This document shows positions 1-6,782 of a stretch of DNA of 12,313 bases, piece after piece; position 1 is the first letter of the stretch, and each line of letters starts with the position of its first letter. A program made the position numbers and the translations under genes. This DNA comes from an uncultured Prevotellaceae bacterium (lineage in GTDB: Bacteria; Bacteroidota; Bacteroidia; Bacteroidales; Muribaculaceae). The stretch lies in contig USOC01000011.1 of the NCBI GenBank assembly GCA_900556245.1, forward strand, positions 1-12,313, read 5' to 3'. Below the pieces are notes generated by a model, which was given only the letters and a program-made list of their open reading frames with translations, was not told where the DNA came from and did no database searches.

Positions 1-844
1 ATCGGAACATGTCATTCAGGGAAAATGCCGACTTCAGATCTTTCGACCGGTGACGCGACAAAACCTCGTCAAGACGCAACGACTCCCGGTCTGCTGATTC
101 TTGCCGAAACTCCCCTGCATCTTCAGTTTCCCGCTCTTCGTCAGCAGCTTCTTCATCATATACAAGCTCGACCTCGACATCATCATACGCCGACCCGTCA
201 ACTTCATCTGCTCCATTCCATGATACTGCGCCACTCTCTTCGTCCCCGGCATTTTCGCCGCGCACAGACCCGGCTCGGAATTCATCATCCATTTCAGCGG
301 ACAACTTCTCTGTCTCCTCCGCCTGTTCATCTGAGGCCTCTTCCCCTTCTGCGTCATCCGCATAGACAAGCTCCACCTCTACTTCTTCACAAGCTTCTTC
401 TGCGGAATCTTCCAGCGCTTCATCTTGCTCATCAAATGCGTCTTCCTCCCGTTCCGTCACCGACTCTTCTTCCGAAGCAAGTTCTTGACCCGGGCCTGAA
501 GCCATAAGTCGCGACAACTCTTCCATTTCCTCATCATTCTCATGTGCGGAAATTTCCGAAACTTTTTCCTCCGGCGCGATATCTTCGCCTCCGAACGCCC
601 TCGCCTCCGAACGCTCAACGGCTTCCATCAGTCCGAAGCCGGTCACGCCGCAGACCTCATCGCCGAACTCGCCTCCACACAGCAAATCTATTCTATATCC
701 GGCTAGTCGGCGCAGCGTTTCGATTTTTTCATGAATAGACCGATAGACAGTTTCCGAAGTATCATCGCCTCTCGATTCTGCGAGAAGCAAAAGCCCCTCC
801 AACTCATAGGCGGTAGCCAGCATTTGTTGAATATCCGATTTCAT
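1..844 (-). CDS. Highly acidic conserved Bacteroidales protein, C-terminus cut by window edge
   Basis: Reading from the ATG at 844, the frame stays open for 281 codons to the window edge, so only the N-terminal part is visible. Residues 1-56 form a helical, mixed-charge segment. Residues about 85-260 are dominated by Glu and Asp and are probably disordered. The heptapeptide VEVELVY occurs twice (155-161 and 223-229), each followed by an acidic run. The last visible residues (268-281, KDLKSAFSLNDMFR) resemble the conserved tail I know from Bacteroidales hypothetical proteins (LRKAF.LND.FRFRRELF), which argues that this is the real frame. The gene starts 7 bases after the dacB stop and is probably co-transcribed with it. 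No enzymatic motif, signal peptide or membrane segment is visible, so a cytoplasmic location is likely. Function unknown. Other frames here encode His/Pro/Arg-rich strings and look like shadows. Confidence 0.82.
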   Translation of the reverse strand, partial: MKSDIQQMLATAYELEGLLLLAESRGDDTSETVYRSIHEKIETLRRLAGYRIDLLCGGEFGDEVCGVTGFGLMEAVERSEARAFGGEDIAPEEKVSEISAHENDEEMEELSRLMASGPGQELASEEESVTEREEDAFDEQDEALEDSAEEACEEVEVELVYADDAEGEEASDEQAEETEKLSAEMDDEFRAGSVRGENAGDEESGAVSWNGADEVDGSAYDDVEVELVYDEEAADEERETEDAGEFRQESADRESLRLDEVLSRHRSKDLKSAFSLNDMFR

Positions 845-851
845 AGCTCTT

Positions 852-2433
852 TCAATTATTTTCTTTATTTTGCTCTGCAGGCAAAGTTTTTGCAATCACA
901 TCCACTTGATAATCCCCAAACATATCAACAAACAATTGCTCGATTGATTTTTTCAATTGCTCGCCGTTGCACCGATAGCGATTCACCATCAGCGTGACAG
1001 CATATCGGGGTCGCTCTGCCGGATAATAGCCCGAATAGCATTTCACTCCGCGCATACTGCCTGACTTCAAGGCAATATGCCCGGAAAGGGAAGTCTCACG
1101 GAGCAACTTCTTGACCGTGCCGTTTTCCCCCGCTACCGGCAGCAGCGTCGGAAACAGTTCGCCACATTGCCAGTCGCGGGCCGCTGTCCGAAGTACACTT
1201 GTCAGAAAACGTGGACTCATCCGATTCGCCCTGGCAAGACCGGACCCATCATAGAGGCTCTCTCCCGACAAGTCTATATTCCACTGGCCGAGCACCTCTG
1301 CTTCGGCCGCTATGCTCGCTTCACGCATTCCCTGACCTTTGCAATGCTGCCCAAGCGCCCGAAGCACAGACTCTGCATACATATTGTCACTGCGATGAAG
1401 CAACGATTTGATTACCTCCGGAAAGCAACTGAAACGACGACTCTCCGGCTGTATCAGTCTTTTTCCCCTCGACAACGATACCTTCCGCCTCAAGTGTCTC
1501 ACGGATATCTGCTTTCAGCCCTTCTGACGGATAGATGGCTGGCATCTCCAGTTCCAGCGGATCTTCGCTCAGACGAATCGTCCCGTTCAGGCGGAATTTC
1601 TCACTGTACTTCGCGCGGCTCGCTGCAGGAAGCCACCGACCGTTACGAGCAGTCCCGGCTCGCATATTATTGTCTATTTCGAAAGTGACTACGTGTGGAA
1701 TAGTATCGACTATGGAAACTTTTCCGCCGGAAGTGTCAAAAATCAGTGAAAACAAATTGTCATTGTAGTTCAACGAATAGACACCCGCTCCATAATATTC
1801 TGTCACATCCGAATCCAACCAATCAGAAGGATAAGCCTGACGCAGCGTTTTCACCTGCTCCTCCGTACGAATACGTCCGGCAATCCGCTTCACTCCCCAC
1901 AATCGAAGCGTTTCCACAAGTGCCGGAAGAAAACCTTCGTGGTCTTCGTCAAGATAACGCGAGCCAAGCGTCGGATCCAAACCGCCTTCCACTATTAAAT
2001 CGCCCTGAATAGTTCCATCTTCTGTCAATTCTCCGGTATATTTCACCCGCGTACGGAACCGATAGTTCTCCGTAAGATATTTGAGTGCAGATGCAGAAGT
2101 GACCAACTTCGTAACCGATGCCGGTATAAACTTCTTGTCCACGTTATAGCCGCCAACGACATAACCGTTACGGATATCCATCACGCAGACCCCCACAGAT
2201 GCCCCCGACATTGCCCTGCTGCCCACAAAGCTTTGGATTGCACCGTTGAGCACTGACGACGCTATCGTATCGTCCGGCACCACAACCGTGTCGCGGCAGT
2301 CCGTGACTCCGGCTGACGCCGAAGAGGAAAAAGGCTGGTAAGCCGCATACCCCGCTACCGACAGCGCCACAGCGACAAGCACTTGCTTTATTCGTTTTTT
2401 TATATGTTTTTTCAGACGCCTTTTCTTTCGCAT
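852..2433 (-). pseudogene. dacB: D-alanyl-D-alanine carboxypeptidase/endopeptidase (PBP4 family, peptidase S13), frameshifted
   Basis: PBP4 enzymes trim or cleave peptidoglycan peptide cross-links in the periplasm. The first frame starts at ATG 2433. It has a very basic N-terminus (residues 1-16), a membrane/signal segment (about 17-33) and the catalytic SxxK tetrad S106-V-T-K109, and ends at a TGA at 1389-1387. The rest of the enzyme continues in the frame one base downstream and ends with TGA at 854-852. That part carries the SDN motif (HRSDNMYAE, around 1391-1383) and the KSG triad (ALKSGSM, around 1067-1059). All three family motifs are therefore present but split over two frames, and the first product alone lacks SDN and KSG and should be inactive. 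A -7 promoter box lies 33 bases upstream of the start, and the acidic gene follows after 7 bases. The family assignment is sure. Whether the break is biological or a sequence error cannot be told from this window. Confidence 0.85.
1415..1445 (-). other. Frameshift junction in dacB
   Basis: PBP4-like sequence in the upstream frame is convincing up to about GIVVEGKKTDTAGE (ending near 1441). Family-like sequence in the other frame is convincing from PEVIKSLLHRSDN (from 1421). Moving from the first frame to the second requires skipping one base, so the gene has one extra base (or two missing) relative to an intact copy. Both frames are open through this stretch, so the exact base cannot be assigned. 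There is no long homopolymer; the nearest runs are TTT triplets. Confidence 0.7.
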
Positions 2434-2466
2434 TTTCTTCTGTTCTTTTCGAGATTTGATTTCTCA

Positions 2467-2474
2467 CAAATTTA
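2467..2474 (-). promoter_or_regulatory. Bacteroidota-type -7 box upstream of dacB
   Basis: On the minus strand this reads TAAATTTG, a perfect match to the Bacteroidota -7 consensus TAnnTTTG. It ends 33 bases before the dacB ATG. No good -33 TTG is visible at the usual distance, so the call rests on the -7 box alone. Confidence 0.45.
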
Positions 2475-2493
2475 CGACTTTTTTCTACGAAAT

Positions 2494-2530
2494 CCGGGGA
2501 AAAAGATATTCCGATAAGCGCCAACCCCGG
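2494..2530 (-). terminator. Possible hairpin terminator after the YgjP-like gene
   Basis: CCGGGG and CCCCGG form a 6-bp inverted repeat separated by 25 bases that include a T-rich run on the minus strand. It lies just downstream of the metallopeptidase stop and upstream of the dacB promoter box. The long loop and the absence of a T tract after the stem make this weak. Confidence 0.25.
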
Positions 2531-2543
2531 CAATTAACATCAT

Positions 2544-3248
2544 TTAAAATTCAGTCCGAAATTTCTTCAACTCCTTGCGCAAGGAAACGGCGACTCCTCC
2601 CGTCAATTGATTCAGCAAGGCGTAGAAAGCATCCCCATGATTCATCTCCCGAGTATGCGCCAACTCATGAAGAATGACATAATCCATCAAATGCGGAGGC
2701 AATAACATCAGGTAGCACGACAAACTGATAGCCTTTGCCGACGTACAACTGCCCCACTTCGTCTTCGCCCCCGTAATACGCACCTTCCGGTAAGACAATC
2801 CCGTACGCACCGACCATTCGTCGAGCAAAACCGGCAGATAGCGCGAAGCCCGATGCTTCAGTGCCCTGACAATGGCCGCCCGGAGCAACCGCTGCGCATC
2901 GTCTGAGTCAAAATCCGTGTCCGTCGGGCAAACAACCACATAACGGTCGGCTCGACAACTGACCATAAAATGCCGGACCGGACCAACCTCCACCTTCAAC
3001 TTAAAGCAGTCGGCATCAATTACCGTCTGCGCAGTCAGCCGACGAGGTCCTATCCTGGCAAAACTATCCTTCAGCCGGCTACGGTAACTCTCAACAGTCC
3101 TGACCACCGTATCAAGTCGGGTAAACGGAGGCACTGTCACATATAGCCCGTCAACTTTCGGACGGAGTGTAATATTCCGGGCACGCAGATGACTGCGAAC
3201 CACAATTCTGCCAAAATCCGCATCCGGGAGTATTCGTTTCGTCGCCAT
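2544..3248 (-). CDS. YgjP-like zinc metallopeptidase domain protein (DUF45/M48-related)
   Basis: A 234-residue protein when started at ATG 3248. The C-terminal half carries the family signature in order: WGSC (residues 165-168), then the zinc motif HELAH (194-198) and a third histidine in NHGDAF (His204). His194, His198 and His204 are predicted zinc ligands and Glu195 the general base. The N-terminal half (about 15-90) is the beta-rich region normally found in YgjP/DUF45 proteins. An upstream ATG in frame at 3356 would add 36 residues (MVGCGNVV...). I prefer 3248 because a -7 promoter box lies between the two candidate starts and the family normally begins near this point. The substrate of this family is not established; no signal peptide is seen, so a cytoplasmic location is likely. 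It is transcribed divergently from the phosphoesterase gene, and dacB follows on the same strand after about 110 bases with its own -7 box. Confidence 0.85.
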   Translation of the reverse strand: MATKRILPDADFGRIVVRSHLRARNITLRPKVDGLYVTVPPFTRLDTVVRTVESYRSRLKDSFARIGPRRLTAQTVIDADCFKLKVEVGPVRHFMVSCRADRYVVVCPTDTDFDSDDAQRLLRAAIVRALKHRASRYLPVLLDEWSVRTGLSYRKVRITGAKTKWGSCTSAKAISLSCYLMLLPPHLMDYVILHELAHTREMNHGDAFYALLNQLTGGVAVSLRKELKKFRTEF

Positions 3249-3256
3249 ATCAACAA

Positions 3257-3264
3257 CAAAGATA
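3257..3264 (-). promoter_or_regulatory. -7 box immediately upstream of the YgjP-like gene
   Basis: On the minus strand this reads TATCTTTG, a perfect TAnnTTTG match, ending only 8 bases before the preferred ATG at 3248. A TTG sits 23 bases further upstream (3290-3288), slightly too far for a good -33. If used, the mRNA would have almost no 5' untranslated region, and the box would exclude the upstream ATG at 3356 for this transcript. Confidence 0.42.
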
Positions 3265-3396
3265 GTGCAAGGTGAGCGCAAAAGCATCAAGTTCGCTTGA
3301 ATGATTTTGCCGAGCCGTAGCCTGACTTGGAAAACAACATTTCCACACCCGACCATTTCACCATTTAAAGAGAAAAACAGAAAACAGCCAATCCAC

Positions 3397-3404
3397 TATT
3401 TTTG
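3397..3404 (+). promoter_or_regulatory. -7 box upstream of the phosphoesterase gene
   Basis: TATTTTTG matches TAnnTTTG perfectly and ends 30 bases before the chosen start at 3435. A second, imperfect box (GATATTTG, 3407-3414) follows. No TTG is found about 20 bases upstream, so the -33 element is weak or absent. Confidence 0.42.
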
Positions 3405-3434
3405 CGGATATTTGCAAGAACGATAAGACATATG

Positions 3435-4241
3435 ATGAAACTGACAAAATGCTTCTTGGCAATAGGATTGGCGACAGCCTTTTCAGCTTGCGACATGTTT
3501 GAGTACCACCCCTACGACCTTGACGTATCAGGGCCGACCGACATAAACCGTACAAACATCGGCATCATCGAACGTTCCCTGCAAGGCAAGAATGAATTTT
3601 CTTTTGCCGTCATCAGCGACACCCAAAGATGGTACGACGAAACTGAAGATGCTGTAAAAGCAATCAACAATCGAAACGACATCGACTTCGTACTGCACAC
3701 AGGAGACCTGTCCGACTTCGGCGCAAAATTGGAAATGGTAAAACAGCGCGACATTCTCAACAAGCTGAAAGTACCCTACGTTTGCATCCTCGGAAACCAC
3801 GACTGTGTAGCAACAGGTGAGCTCCTTTTCAATAAGATTTTCGGGCCGAATAACTTCGCATTCTCAGCAGGAAACATCCGATTCATTTGCCTGAACACAA
3901 ACGCTTTGGAGTTTGACTACTCAGAAGCTGTCCCCGATTTCGGATTTATCAGCGATCAAATAGCGAACTTTCCGGAAACAGCGCAGAAGACAATCGTTGC
4001 CATGCATGCCGGACCCTACTCCGAACAGTTCAACAACAACACCGCCCTGGTTTTCCAAGCCTACATCCGACGCTTCCCACAACTCCAATTCTGCGTCTAC
4101 GGTCACGGACACTCGGTGTCTGTCGACGACTTCTTCGACGACGGGACAATCTATTACCAATGCGCTTGCGCAAAAAAAAGGACTTTCCTACATTTCAAAA
4201 TTCACAAAGACAGTTATGATTATGAAGTGGTTGAATTTTAA
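3435..4241 (+). CDS. Calcineurin-like metallophosphoesterase lipoprotein
   Basis: A 268-residue protein when started at ATG 3435 (the ATG at 3432 is equally possible). The N-terminus MKLTKCFLAIGLATAFSAC is a lipoprotein signal peptide with Cys19 as the acylated residue. Metallophosphoesterase motifs follow in order: SDTQ (Asp62), GDLSD (Asp91), GNHD (Asn121-His122), MHAGP (His191) and GHGH (His224/His226). These residues normally bind two metal ions and act on phosphomono- or diesters. The usual DxH at the first motif is DTQ here, with Gln64 replacing a histidine ligand. The residues after Cys19 (DMFEY) do not match the K-(D/E)2 surface-export signal known from Bacteroides, so a periplasm-facing location is possible. 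The last codons overlap the start of the next gene, which suggests a two-gene operon with translational coupling. The substrate cannot be predicted. Confidence 0.85.
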   Translation: MKLTKCFLAIGLATAFSACDMFEYHPYDLDVSGPTDINRTNIGIIERSLQGKNEFSFAVISDTQRWYDETEDAVKAINNRNDIDFVLHTGDLSDFGAKLEMVKQRDILNKLKVPYVCILGNHDCVATGELLFNKIFGPNNFAFSAGNIRFICLNTNALEFDYSEAVPDFGFISDQIANFPETAQKTIVAMHAGPYSEQFNNNTALVFQAYIRRFPQLQFCVYGHGHSVSVDDFFDDGTIYYQCACAKKRTFLHFKIHKDSYDYEVVEF

Positions 4242-4863
4242 AACTCTGCTGACTGTCCTGACAATCCTCTTCATCATTTCGCCGGCTTCGGCAAGAAAAC
4301 GTTGGGATGTCAGAGAAAACTGGCGATACGAGGGATGGGAAAGGATAAAGCCCAAAAATGCCAAATTGCAATATGCCGGAGGCATGGGATTCCTTTCCTT
4401 TGGAATCGGCTGGGAATACGGAAAAAAAGGCATGTGGAACACCGACGCAATCGTCGGATTCATTCCCTCTGGATTTGCCGACAAGTTTCGAATGACCTTC
4501 TCTCTCAAGCAGACAGTCACGCCTTGGAGCATCCGTTTCTGCAAATTCGCATCATTCGAACCGCTGACTGCCGGCATATATATGACCACAATCAACGGCG
4601 ACGATTTTTGGAAGAAAGAGCCGGGGAAATACCCGAACGGCTACTACAACTTCTCCTCCAAAATACGGTTTTCCGTCTGCCTGGGACAAAGCTTTTCCTT
4701 CCACTTCAAGAACGCCATACTCAACAACTCCTCTATTTTCTACGAAGTCAGCTCAAACGACCTCTACATCGTATCTAAAGCCACCAACAAATCTCTGAAA
4801 ATGAAAGATATACTTCGATTCTCCATCGGTTTGAAATTCCACTTCAGACCGCAGAATCCGTAA
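4222..4863 (+). CDS. Predicted outer-membrane beta-barrel protein, conserved in Bacteroidales
   Basis: A 213-residue protein with a signal peptide (MKWLNFKTLLTVLTILFIISPASA, predicted cleavage before RKRWD). ATG 4216 in the same frame is an alternative start adding Met-Ile. The mature part alternates aromatic and polar residues and glycines (LQYAGGMGFLSFGIGWEYG, TAGIYMTTINGDDFW) and ends with a strand-like segment FSIGLKFHF. This is typical of small outer-membrane barrels. The same kind of protein, beginning LQYAGN.GFLS.GIGW.YGK, is known to me from Bacteroides, where it is annotated as hypothetical. The start lies inside the phosphoesterase gene, 20-26 bases before that gene's stop, so the two are probably translated from one mRNA and may work together at the cell envelope. 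No catalytic motif is recognised, and an enzymatic role as in other small barrels cannot be excluded. Confidence 0.8.
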   Translation: MKWLNFKTLLTVLTILFIISPASARKRWDVRENWRYEGWERIKPKNAKLQYAGGMGFLSFGIGWEYGKKGMWNTDAIVGFIPSGFADKFRMTFSLKQTVTPWSIRFCKFASFEPLTAGIYMTTINGDDFWKKEPGKYPNGYYNFSSKIRFSVCLGQSFSFHFKNAILNNSSIFYEVSSNDLYIVSKATNKSLKMKDILRFSIGLKFHFRPQNP

Positions 4864-4874
4864 TTCGGCAACCC

Positions 4875-4917
4875 AAATCCGAAACTATAAGTCCGATTCC
4901 TTGACGATGTCGGATTT
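4875..4917 (+). terminator. Inverted repeat between the barrel gene and the GNAT-nitrilase gene
   Basis: AAATCCGA (4875-4882) and TCGGATTT (4910-4917) are perfect 8-base inverted repeats separated by 27 bases, and the second arm continues as TTTTCG. The hairpin follows the barrel stop by 11 bases and could terminate that transcript. Its second arm lies between the -33 and -7 elements of the next promoter, so it could also be an operator-like site. The long loop makes either reading tentative. Confidence 0.32.
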
Positions 4918-4931
4918 TCGCTGTAATTTCG
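4901..4931 (+). promoter_or_regulatory. Promoter of the GNAT-nitrilase gene
   Basis: TTG (4901-4903), a 20-base spacer and TAATTTCG (4924-4931) fit the Bacteroidota -33/-7 pattern with one mismatch in the -7 box. The box ends 8 bases before the ATG at 4940, predicting a very short or absent leader and supporting that ATG over upstream ones. Confidence 0.5.
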
Positions 4932-4939
4932 CCTCCGTT

Positions 4940-6460
4940 ATGGAAGAATTGAAAATAAACAGTGTGATGATTCGCAACCTCCAAATGGAGGATTACGAAC
5001 AGTTGTCGCAGTCGTTCACCCGTGTTTACTCAGACGGCAGCGACGTATTCTGGACAAGAGAACAAATCAAAAAACTCATCGAGATTTTTCCCGAAGGACA
5101 AATTGTAACCGTAGTAGACGACAAAATCGTGGGATGCGCACTTTCTCTCATCGTCGACTACAACCTCGTCAAAAACGACCACACATACGCCCAGGTAACC
5201 GGCAAGGAAACATTCAGCACACACAACCCGAAAGGAAACATCCTATACGGTATCGAAGTATTCATTCACCCGGCATATCGCGGCCTACGACTGGCCAGAC
5301 GCATGTATGAATATCGCAAAGACCTGTGCGAAACGCTCAACCTCAAAGCAATCATGTTCGGCGGACGGATTCCAAACTACCATAAGTATGCCGACAAAAT
5401 GCGACCCCGCGAATACATCAACAAAGTGCGGCAGAAAGAAATTTTCGACCCCGTCCTCACCTTCCAGCTGTCTAACGATTTCCACGTCCGCAAAGTGATG
5501 CGCAACTACCTGCCAAACGACGAAGAATCCAAGCACTTTGCATGCCTGCTTCAATGGGACAACATATATTACCAAGCTCCTTCCCAGGACTTTGTCAACA
5601 AAAAAACGACAGTCAGAATCGGACTTGTTCAATGGCAGATGCGCTCATACCAGACCATTGAGCAAGTGGAATTCTTCGTTGATGCCGTCTCAAACTACCA
5701 AAGCGACTTCATCCTTTTCCCCGAATACTTCAATGCCCCGCTGATGGCACGGTTCAATGACGAAAGCGAAGCGGAAGCCATACGTGGTCTTGCGCAGTAT
5801 ACGGAAGAAATACGCGAACGCTTCATCAAACTGGCAATCAGCTACAACATCAACATCATCACAGGGTCAATGCCGCAACGCAAAGAAGACGGCAGGCTCT
5901 ACAACGTCGGATTCCTGTGCCGTCGCGACGGGTCCTACGAACGCTACGAAAAAATCCATGTAACTCCGGATGAAATCAAAAGCTGGGGACTCTGTGGAGG
6001 AAATATGATTCAGACATTCGAGACTGACTGCGCCCGAATAGGCGTACTCATCTGCTACGACGTCGAATTCCCGGAACTTGCCCGACTGATGGCGGCCGAC
6101 GGCATGCAAATCATGTTCGTTCCATTCCTGACCGATACACAAAACGCATACTCGCGCGTTCGCGTCTGCGCACACGCCAGAGCCATCGAAAACGAGTGCT
6201 TCGTCGTAATAGCAGGCAGCGTCGGAAACCTGCCCCGAGTCCACAATATGGACATCCAGTATGCCCAGTCCGGCGTGTTCACCCCCTGCGACTTCGCCTT
6301 CCCCACCGACGGTACGCGCGCTGAGGCCACCCCGAACACCGAAATGATTCTCGTCTCCGACGTCGATCTCGACCTGCTGAGCCACCTGCACACCTACGGC
6401 AGCGTCAAGAACCTCAAGGACCGCAGAAACGACCTCTACGAAGTAATACTCAAGAAATAA
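4940..6460 (+). CDS. Bifunctional GNAT acetyltransferase / carbon-nitrogen hydrolase (nitrilase superfamily)
   Basis: A 506-residue fusion. Residues about 8-205 are a GNAT domain with the acetyl-CoA-binding segment HPAYRGLRLARRM (about 110-122). Residues about 223-495 are a nitrilase-superfamily domain with the complete catalytic triad: Glu262 in FPEYF, Lys338 in YEKIHVTPDE and Cys372 in LICYDVEFPE. This fusion is a known Bacteroidota family usually annotated with both domain names; the nitrilase part resembles amidases of the omega-amidase/carbamoyl-hydrolase type, but substrates are not established. The cytoplasm is likely, since no signal peptide is seen. ATG 4940 (MEELKINSVMIRNLQ) is chosen because the GNAT domain begins right after it and the predicted -7 box ends just before it; the in-frame ATG at 4907 lies inside that promoter. 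A strong hairpin follows the stop. Confidence 0.88.
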   Translation: MEELKINSVMIRNLQMEDYEQLSQSFTRVYSDGSDVFWTREQIKKLIEIFPEGQIVTVVDDKIVGCALSLIVDYNLVKNDHTYAQVTGKETFSTHNPKGNILYGIEVFIHPAYRGLRLARRMYEYRKDLCETLNLKAIMFGGRIPNYHKYADKMRPREYINKVRQKEIFDPVLTFQLSNDFHVRKVMRNYLPNDEESKHFACLLQWDNIYYQAPSQDFVNKKTTVRIGLVQWQMRSYQTIEQVEFFVDAVSNYQSDFILFPEYFNAPLMARFNDESEAEAIRGLAQYTEEIRERFIKLAISYNINIITGSMPQRKEDGRLYNVGFLCRRDGSYERYEKIHVTPDEIKSWGLCGGNMIQTFETDCARIGVLICYDVEFPELARLMAADGMQIMFVPFLTDTQNAYSRVRVCAHARAIENECFVVIAGSVGNLPRVHNMDIQYAQSGVFTPCDFAFPTDGTRAEATPNTEMILVSDVDLDLLSHLHTYGSVKNLKDRRNDLYEVILKK

Positions 6461-6480
6461 CAGAACTCCTTAAGAATTCC

Positions 6481-6526
6481 ATAAAGAAAGCCACGACATA
6501 TCAACCGTTGTCGTGGCTCCCTTTAT
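6481..6526. terminator. Bidirectional hairpin terminator between convergent genes
   Basis: AGCCACGACA (6489-6498) pairs perfectly with TGTCGTGGCT (6509-6518) around a 10-base loop. After a two-base mismatch, ATAAAG (6481-6486) pairs with CTTTAT (6521-6526). The structure lies 20 bases after the nitrilase stop and just after the converging LRR region, so it can end transcripts from both sides. The U tracts are short. Confidence 0.7.
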
Positions 6527-6545
6527 GATTGATGCCTCAGCCGGT

Positions 6546-6782
6546 CTATCGCACTGCTACGACTCTGACCATATGGCCGTCTGCGTTGCTCACTTTCACA
6601 ACATAGATTCCCGCCGATGCCGGAATTTCTTTTGCCGTGACAATACGCCCGCCATAGACCAGTGATCCCGATGTGGCAAACACTTCCACTTGGCTTTCGC
6701 CGCCGACTTCCACGAAAATCCCCCCTTCCATTCCTGCAATCTTGACTCCATGATGATTCTCGCTGTCACCACCGCCGACTTG
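6546..6782 (-). pseudogene. Orphaned C-terminal sorting-like domain of the LRR protein, cut off by an in-frame TAG
   Basis: Directly after the TAG that ends the LRR protein (6785-6783) the same frame stays open for 78 codons to a TAG at 6548-6546. It reads as a linker (QVGGGDSENHHGVKIAGMEG) followed by a compact beta domain (FVEVGGESQVEVFATSGSLV ... GIYVVKVSNADGHMVRVVAVR). The pattern of a G-x-Y-x-V-x-V strand followed by a short C-terminal valine-rich strand matches the type A sorting domain of type IX secretion, or the similar DUF6383 class of Bacteroidales C-terminal domains. A start at the internal ATG (6731) with no signal peptide would make little sense for such a domain, so I read it as the detached or read-through tail of the LRR protein. 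Without it, the protein would probably be exported to the periplasm but not delivered or anchored at the surface. Confidence 0.72.

Noticed and set aside
34..369. Minus-strand 111-codon frame with many Met and Arg residues
   Set aside because: It overlaps the acidic protein in another frame, has a biased composition and lacks any family resemblance.
25..738. Plus-strand frames rich in His, Pro, Arg and Leu (25-507 and 544-738)
   Set aside because: They are antisense shadows of the acidic gene: Glu/Asp codons read on the other strand give such strings. The minus-strand frame has a conserved end motif and correct spacing to dacB.
1387..1450. Programmed frameshifting in dacB, with the SD-like GGAGGT near the junction
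   Set aside because: No slippery heptamer or prfB-like shift site is seen at a sensible distance, PBP4 genes are not known to use frameshifting, and Bacteroidota rely little on SD pairing. A mutation or error is simpler.
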